Shown here piece by piece: positions 23,988-26,795 of a DNA stretch of 26,795 bases. Origin of the DNA: JAYRWN01 sp041917975 (GTDB lineage: Bacteria; Bacteroidota; Bacteroidia; Chitinophagales; Saprospiraceae); the NCBI GenBank assembly GCA_041917975.1, contig JAYRWN010000252.1, positions 1-26,795 on the forward strand. Direction: 5' to 3'. How positions within the stretch are numbered: position 1 is the first letter of the stretch; the number at the start of each line of letters is the position of its first letter. The notes below the pieces were generated by a model that saw only the letters and a list, made by a program, of their open reading frames with translations, was not told the origin of the DNA and searched no databases. A program made the translations under genes and the position numbers.

Positions 23988-24840
23988 TTACAGCCTGGGG
24001 ATTGGTCCAGATAAAAAAGTGGTCTTCGTCCCTTAAAGTGATCAATTCAGGTTTATACAACAGTTGATTTTCCAGAAAATGCACGTTCTCATAGGGCACC
24101 AGGCGGTCCCTTTGCCCGTGCATAATCAATATCGGCTGGCTTATATTCGGCCAGGTCATCTGTAATTTTTCCAGTTCACCTCTTAAGGGGATAATTTCAT
24201 TATTACTTACCCGGAATGCAGGAGGCAAAAGCCAACTCAATAAAGGGTGCTCCAGAGGTTTTTGCCACCAATAAATTGGTTCTAAATGCGGATCAACAGA
24301 CGCAGCAAGAAACACCAGCCCCGAAACCAGATCAGGGTATTGCATAACAAATTTGGCGATGACTGGACCACCCAAGGAATGCCCAGCCAAAATGACTTCA
24401 GGGGTTTTTATAACTTCCAGTACTGCCCGAAGCGCCTCAACCTGACCAGATAACGATTTTTCTTCCTCACCAAACTGCGAAAAACCAAAGCCGGGACGGT
24501 CGAAGACTAACAAACGGAAGTGTTGATATAAAGAGGCATCACTAAGATAAGCAGACCAGGCAGAACTGGCGCCCGGTGATCCATGAACTAAACAAAGTAC
24601 AGGCTTATCGTGTGCTCCCGCTAAAAGGTAAAAAATGAACCGTTTTTGTGAATCTTTTGCCCAACCCCAATAAACCGGTAACGAAGTGCCCTGTTGGGTC
24701 AAGGCTACTAATTCTCTGGGCGTGGTCCTGAATTTCATCCATTCCTGCCGGGACATCCAAAAGTAAAAGAAGAATAGTCCCAATAAAACCAGAGATAATT
24801 TTCGTAACCAGATAAATCGACGCCTAGGTAAAATAAACAT
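23932..24840 (-). CDS. Membrane-anchored alpha/beta hydrolase
   Basis: An N-terminal membrane anchor (about residues 11-29) precedes an alpha/beta-hydrolase domain with the oxyanion-hole motif HGSPG (86-90), DRPGFGFS (114-121), nucleophile elbow G-H-S155-L-G-G, and catalytic D245 (GQRDRLVP) and H274 (DEDHFF). The 302-residue length suits a small esterase/lipase-like enzyme; the substrate is unknown. It begins 6 bp after the parE stop on the same strand, so it is probably in the same transcript. Its 3' end overlaps plsC by 56 bp in the opposite direction. Confidence 0.87.
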   Translation of the reverse strand: MFILPRRRFIWLRKLSLVLLGLFFFYFWMSRQEWMKFRTTPRELVALTQQGTSLPVYWGWAKDSQKRFIFYLLAGAHDKPVLCLVHGSPGASSAWSAYLSDASLYQHFRLLVFDRPGFGFSQFGEEEKSLSGQVEALRAVLEVIKTPEVILAGHSLGGPVIAKFVMQYPDLVSGLVFLAASVDPHLEPIYWWQKPLEHPLLSWLLPPAFRVSNNEIIPLRGELEKLQMTWPNISQPILIMHGQRDRLVPYENVHFLENQLLYKPELITLRDEDHFFIWTNPQAVITALIDFYHRRIAPKHLK

Positions 24841-24846
24841 GGTTGC

Positions 24847-26733
24847 CTAAACCAGTTCTTGTTCCACCTCTCCCACCGGCTCTGTTTCGGCTTCTACCGT
24901 GTCCAATTCTACTTTTAAATTCTCAATAATAAACTGCTGGCGATCCGGTGTATTTTTACCCATATAATATTCCAGCAACTTATCCATGTTGGTTTGGCTT
25001 TGCAGGATAACCGGTTGTAAACGAATGTTATCGCCAATAAAATCACTAAACTCATGGGGTGAAATCTCTCCGAGCCCTTTAAAACGGGTTATCTCAGCTT
25101 TGCCCCGCAGGCTTTGAATGGCGCGTTTTTTTTCTACTTCATTATAACAATAAAAGGTTTTCTGTTTGTCACGGACCCTGAACAAAGGCGTTTCAAGAAT
25201 ATACAAATGTCCGGCTTTCACCAAATCGGGAAAGAATTGTAAAAAGAACGTCAATAAAAGGAGGCGAATATGCATGCCATCGACATCCGCATCTGTGGCG
25301 ATGACCACACGATTGTAGCGCAAATTTTCCAAGCCATCTTCAATATTTAAGGCATGCTGCAGGAGGTTGAGTTCTTCGTTTTCATAAACCACCTTTTTAC
25401 TCATGCCAAAACAGTTGAGAGGTTTACCACGTAGACTGAATACCGCTTCCGTCTCTACACTTCTGGCTTTAGTAATAGAACCACTGGCCGAATCACCTTC
25501 TGTTATAAAGATGGACGTAGCCAGACGCTTTTCTTCAGAAATCTTATTCTCATCATAATGGAAGCGGCAATCCCGTAATTTTTTATTGTGGATATTGGCT
25601 TTTTTCGCGCGCTCGTTAGCTAATTTTTTTATCCCGGCAATTTCTTTGCGTTCCCGTTCCGACTGAAGAATACGGGATTGCAACGCCTGTGCAGCATCCG
25701 GATGTTTATGCAGGTAATCGTCTAAAGCCTTGGAAATAAAGTCATTAACAAAGGTACGAATAGACATTCCTTCCGGTGCAATGGACTGACTGCCTAACTT
25801 GGTCTTGGTCTGACTTTCAAATACAGGTTCTTCGATTCTGACGCTGATAGCGGCAATGATTGAAGCGCGGATGTCTTTGGGGTCAAAATCTTTTTTGTAA
25901 TAATCCCGGATGGTTTTGACGATGGCTTCTTTAAAAGCTATCAAATGCGTTCCTCCCTGCGTGGTATTTTGTCCATTGACATAGGAATAATACTCTTCGC
26001 CATATTGCTGTCCATGGCTTAAAGCTATTTCAATATCTTCACCGAGCAGATGAATGATGGGATAACGCAGTTCCTGATCGGCGGTTTTATGTTGCAAAAG
26101 GTCTAATAAACCATTTTTTGAAACCAGTGTTTGGCCATTAAATTTTAATTTGAGACCGGCATTTAAATAAGCGTAATTCCATAGTTGGTTTTCAATGTGG
26201 GCACGGTCGAATTGGTACTTTTTAAATATTTGGTCATCGGGTTGAAAAATAACCTGGGTGCCATTGGGTTGGTCGGTTTTTTCCAGTTTTGACTCTTTTG
26301 TTAATTCTCCGTAAGCAAATTCAGCGCTCTTAGCCTGTCCATCACGGACGGCTATAACTTTAAATTTTGAACTAAGGGCATTAACGGCTTTAGTTCCTAC
26401 ACCATTCAAGCCCACAGATTTCTTAAATGCTTTAGAGTCGTATTTGGCTCCGGTGTTAATTTTGGAGACCACATCCACCAATTTACCCAGAGGAATCCCC
26501 CGTCCATAATCTCTGACATTGACCTGACCATCGAGCACTTCTATATCGACAACCTTGCCATAACCCATCACATATTCATCAATACAATTGTCGATTACTT
26601 CTTTGAGGAGGATATAAATGCCATCATCAGCACTGGAACCATCGCCTAATTTTCCAATGTACATCCCCGGACGGAGGCGGATATGCTCCCGCCAATCCAG
26701 AGATTTAATATGCTCCTCGGTGTATTGAGTCAT
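24847..26733 (-). CDS. parE: DNA topoisomerase IV subunit B
   Basis: This GHKL-ATPase type IIA subunit works with ParC to decatenate chromosomes. ATP-site residues E45 and N49 in LLKEVIDNCIDE, D75-x-G77 in RDYGRGIP, and GLNGVGTKA (108-116) are present. The transducer domain follows (VNGQNTTQGGTHLIAF near 252). The TOPRIM domain has E412-G-D-S in ITEGDSASGS and DADVDGMH (D481, D483, D485). The C-terminal FKGLGEI segment is also seen. The 628-residue length, without the long GyrB insert, and the IRLRPGMYIGKLGDGSS start match ParE of Bacteroidota rather than GyrB. No parC follows; the next gene is the alpha/beta hydrolase. Confidence 0.94.
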   Translation of the reverse strand: MTQYTEEHIKSLDWREHIRLRPGMYIGKLGDGSSADDGIYILLKEVIDNCIDEYVMGYGKVVDIEVLDGQVNVRDYGRGIPLGKLVDVVSKINTGAKYDSKAFKKSVGLNGVGTKAVNALSSKFKVIAVRDGQAKSAEFAYGELTKESKLEKTDQPNGTQVIFQPDDQIFKKYQFDRAHIENQLWNYAYLNAGLKLKFNGQTLVSKNGLLDLLQHKTADQELRYPIIHLLGEDIEIALSHGQQYGEEYYSYVNGQNTTQGGTHLIAFKEAIVKTIRDYYKKDFDPKDIRASIIAAISVRIEEPVFESQTKTKLGSQSIAPEGMSIRTFVNDFISKALDDYLHKHPDAAQALQSRILQSERERKEIAGIKKLANERAKKANIHNKKLRDCRFHYDENKISEEKRLATSIFITEGDSASGSITKARSVETEAVFSLRGKPLNCFGMSKKVVYENEELNLLQHALNIEDGLENLRYNRVVIATDADVDGMHIRLLLLTFFLQFFPDLVKAGHLYILETPLFRVRDKQKTFYCYNEVEKKRAIQSLRGKAEITRFKGLGEISPHEFSDFIGDNIRLQPVILQSQTNMDKLLEYYMGKNTPDRQQFIIENLKVELDTVEAETEPVGEVEQELV

Positions 26734-26755
26734 GCCTGCCGGTTTTTGATCAGGG

Positions 26756-26763
26756 CAAATTTA
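26756..26763 (-). promoter_or_regulatory. -7 element TAAATTTG of parE
   Basis: On the minus strand TAAATTTG matches TAnnTTTG exactly and lies 22 bp upstream of the parE ATG, giving a leader of about 20 nt. A TTTG (complement of 26777-26780) is only 13 bp further upstream, too close for a good -33 element. Confidence 0.4.
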
Positions 26764-26795
26764 ATTAAACATATTACAAAAAAAAATAAATTGAC

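Overview
The window looks like part of a chromosome from a Bacteroidota bacterium, probably Saprospiraceae-like or another free-living or wastewater Bacteroidota. The evidence is a type IX secretion C-terminal sorting domain on a fibronectin-III protein, promoter motifs of the Bacteroidota type (TTTG / TAnnTTTG) in front of several genes, few Shine-Dalgarno sequences, the araB-araD-araA gene order, a clade II-type nitrous-oxide reductase cluster, and a ParE of the Bacteroidota kind. No tRNA, rRNA or CRISPR array was seen, and no gene-free gap exceeds about 200 bases.

Left edge (1-2035, minus strand): a secreted beta-propeller plus leucine-rich-repeat protein ends abruptly inside its second LRR cap. 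Its last residues and stop codon lie in a GGCTGTTGAAAAACCC motif that resembles an insertion-sequence end. Beyond this is an AT-rich leader and the first 19 codons of a same-strand ORF running off the window. I read this as an IS inserted into the LRR gene.

2036-9720 (plus strand): the L-arabinose operon araB-araD-araA, behind a Bacteroidota promoter whose -33/-7 spacer holds an imperfect 24-bp palindrome (a likely repressor site). An exported M1 metallopeptidase and an exported PHP-domain phosphodiesterase follow.

9721-11322: a three-FN3 protein with a T9SS sorting domain, with a good promoter and a strong terminator shared with the convergent genes.

11323-19501: a complete nitrous-oxide reduction locus built as two divergent operons. 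Leftward are an Fe-S type Rrf2 regulator, a lipoprotein cytochrome c, and an unassigned histidine-rich polytopic membrane protein. Rightward are nosZ, an unassigned four-TM protein, nosL, nosD, nosF and nosY. NosZ reduces N2O to N2. NosD/F/Y and NosL serve copper-centre maturation. The cytochrome is a candidate electron donor, since no nosR, nosC or nosGH is present. The shared intergenic region carries two tandem Crp/FNR-like boxes, one centred near -41 of the inferred nosZ start, and a perfect palindrome over the Rrf2 gene's own -7 element. A terminator-like hairpin separates nosZ from the downstream genes.

19505-26795: a sugar-porter MFS transporter (minus), a penicillin-acylase-family Ntn-hydrolase and a PlsC-type acyltransferase (plus), then a membrane-anchored alpha/beta hydrolase and topoisomerase IV subunit B (parE) on the minus strand. 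The hydrolase gene overlaps the 3' end of plsC by 56 bp. The most interesting material is the nos locus: its two uncharacterised membrane proteins, its three predicted lipoproteins, and its layered regulatory region.
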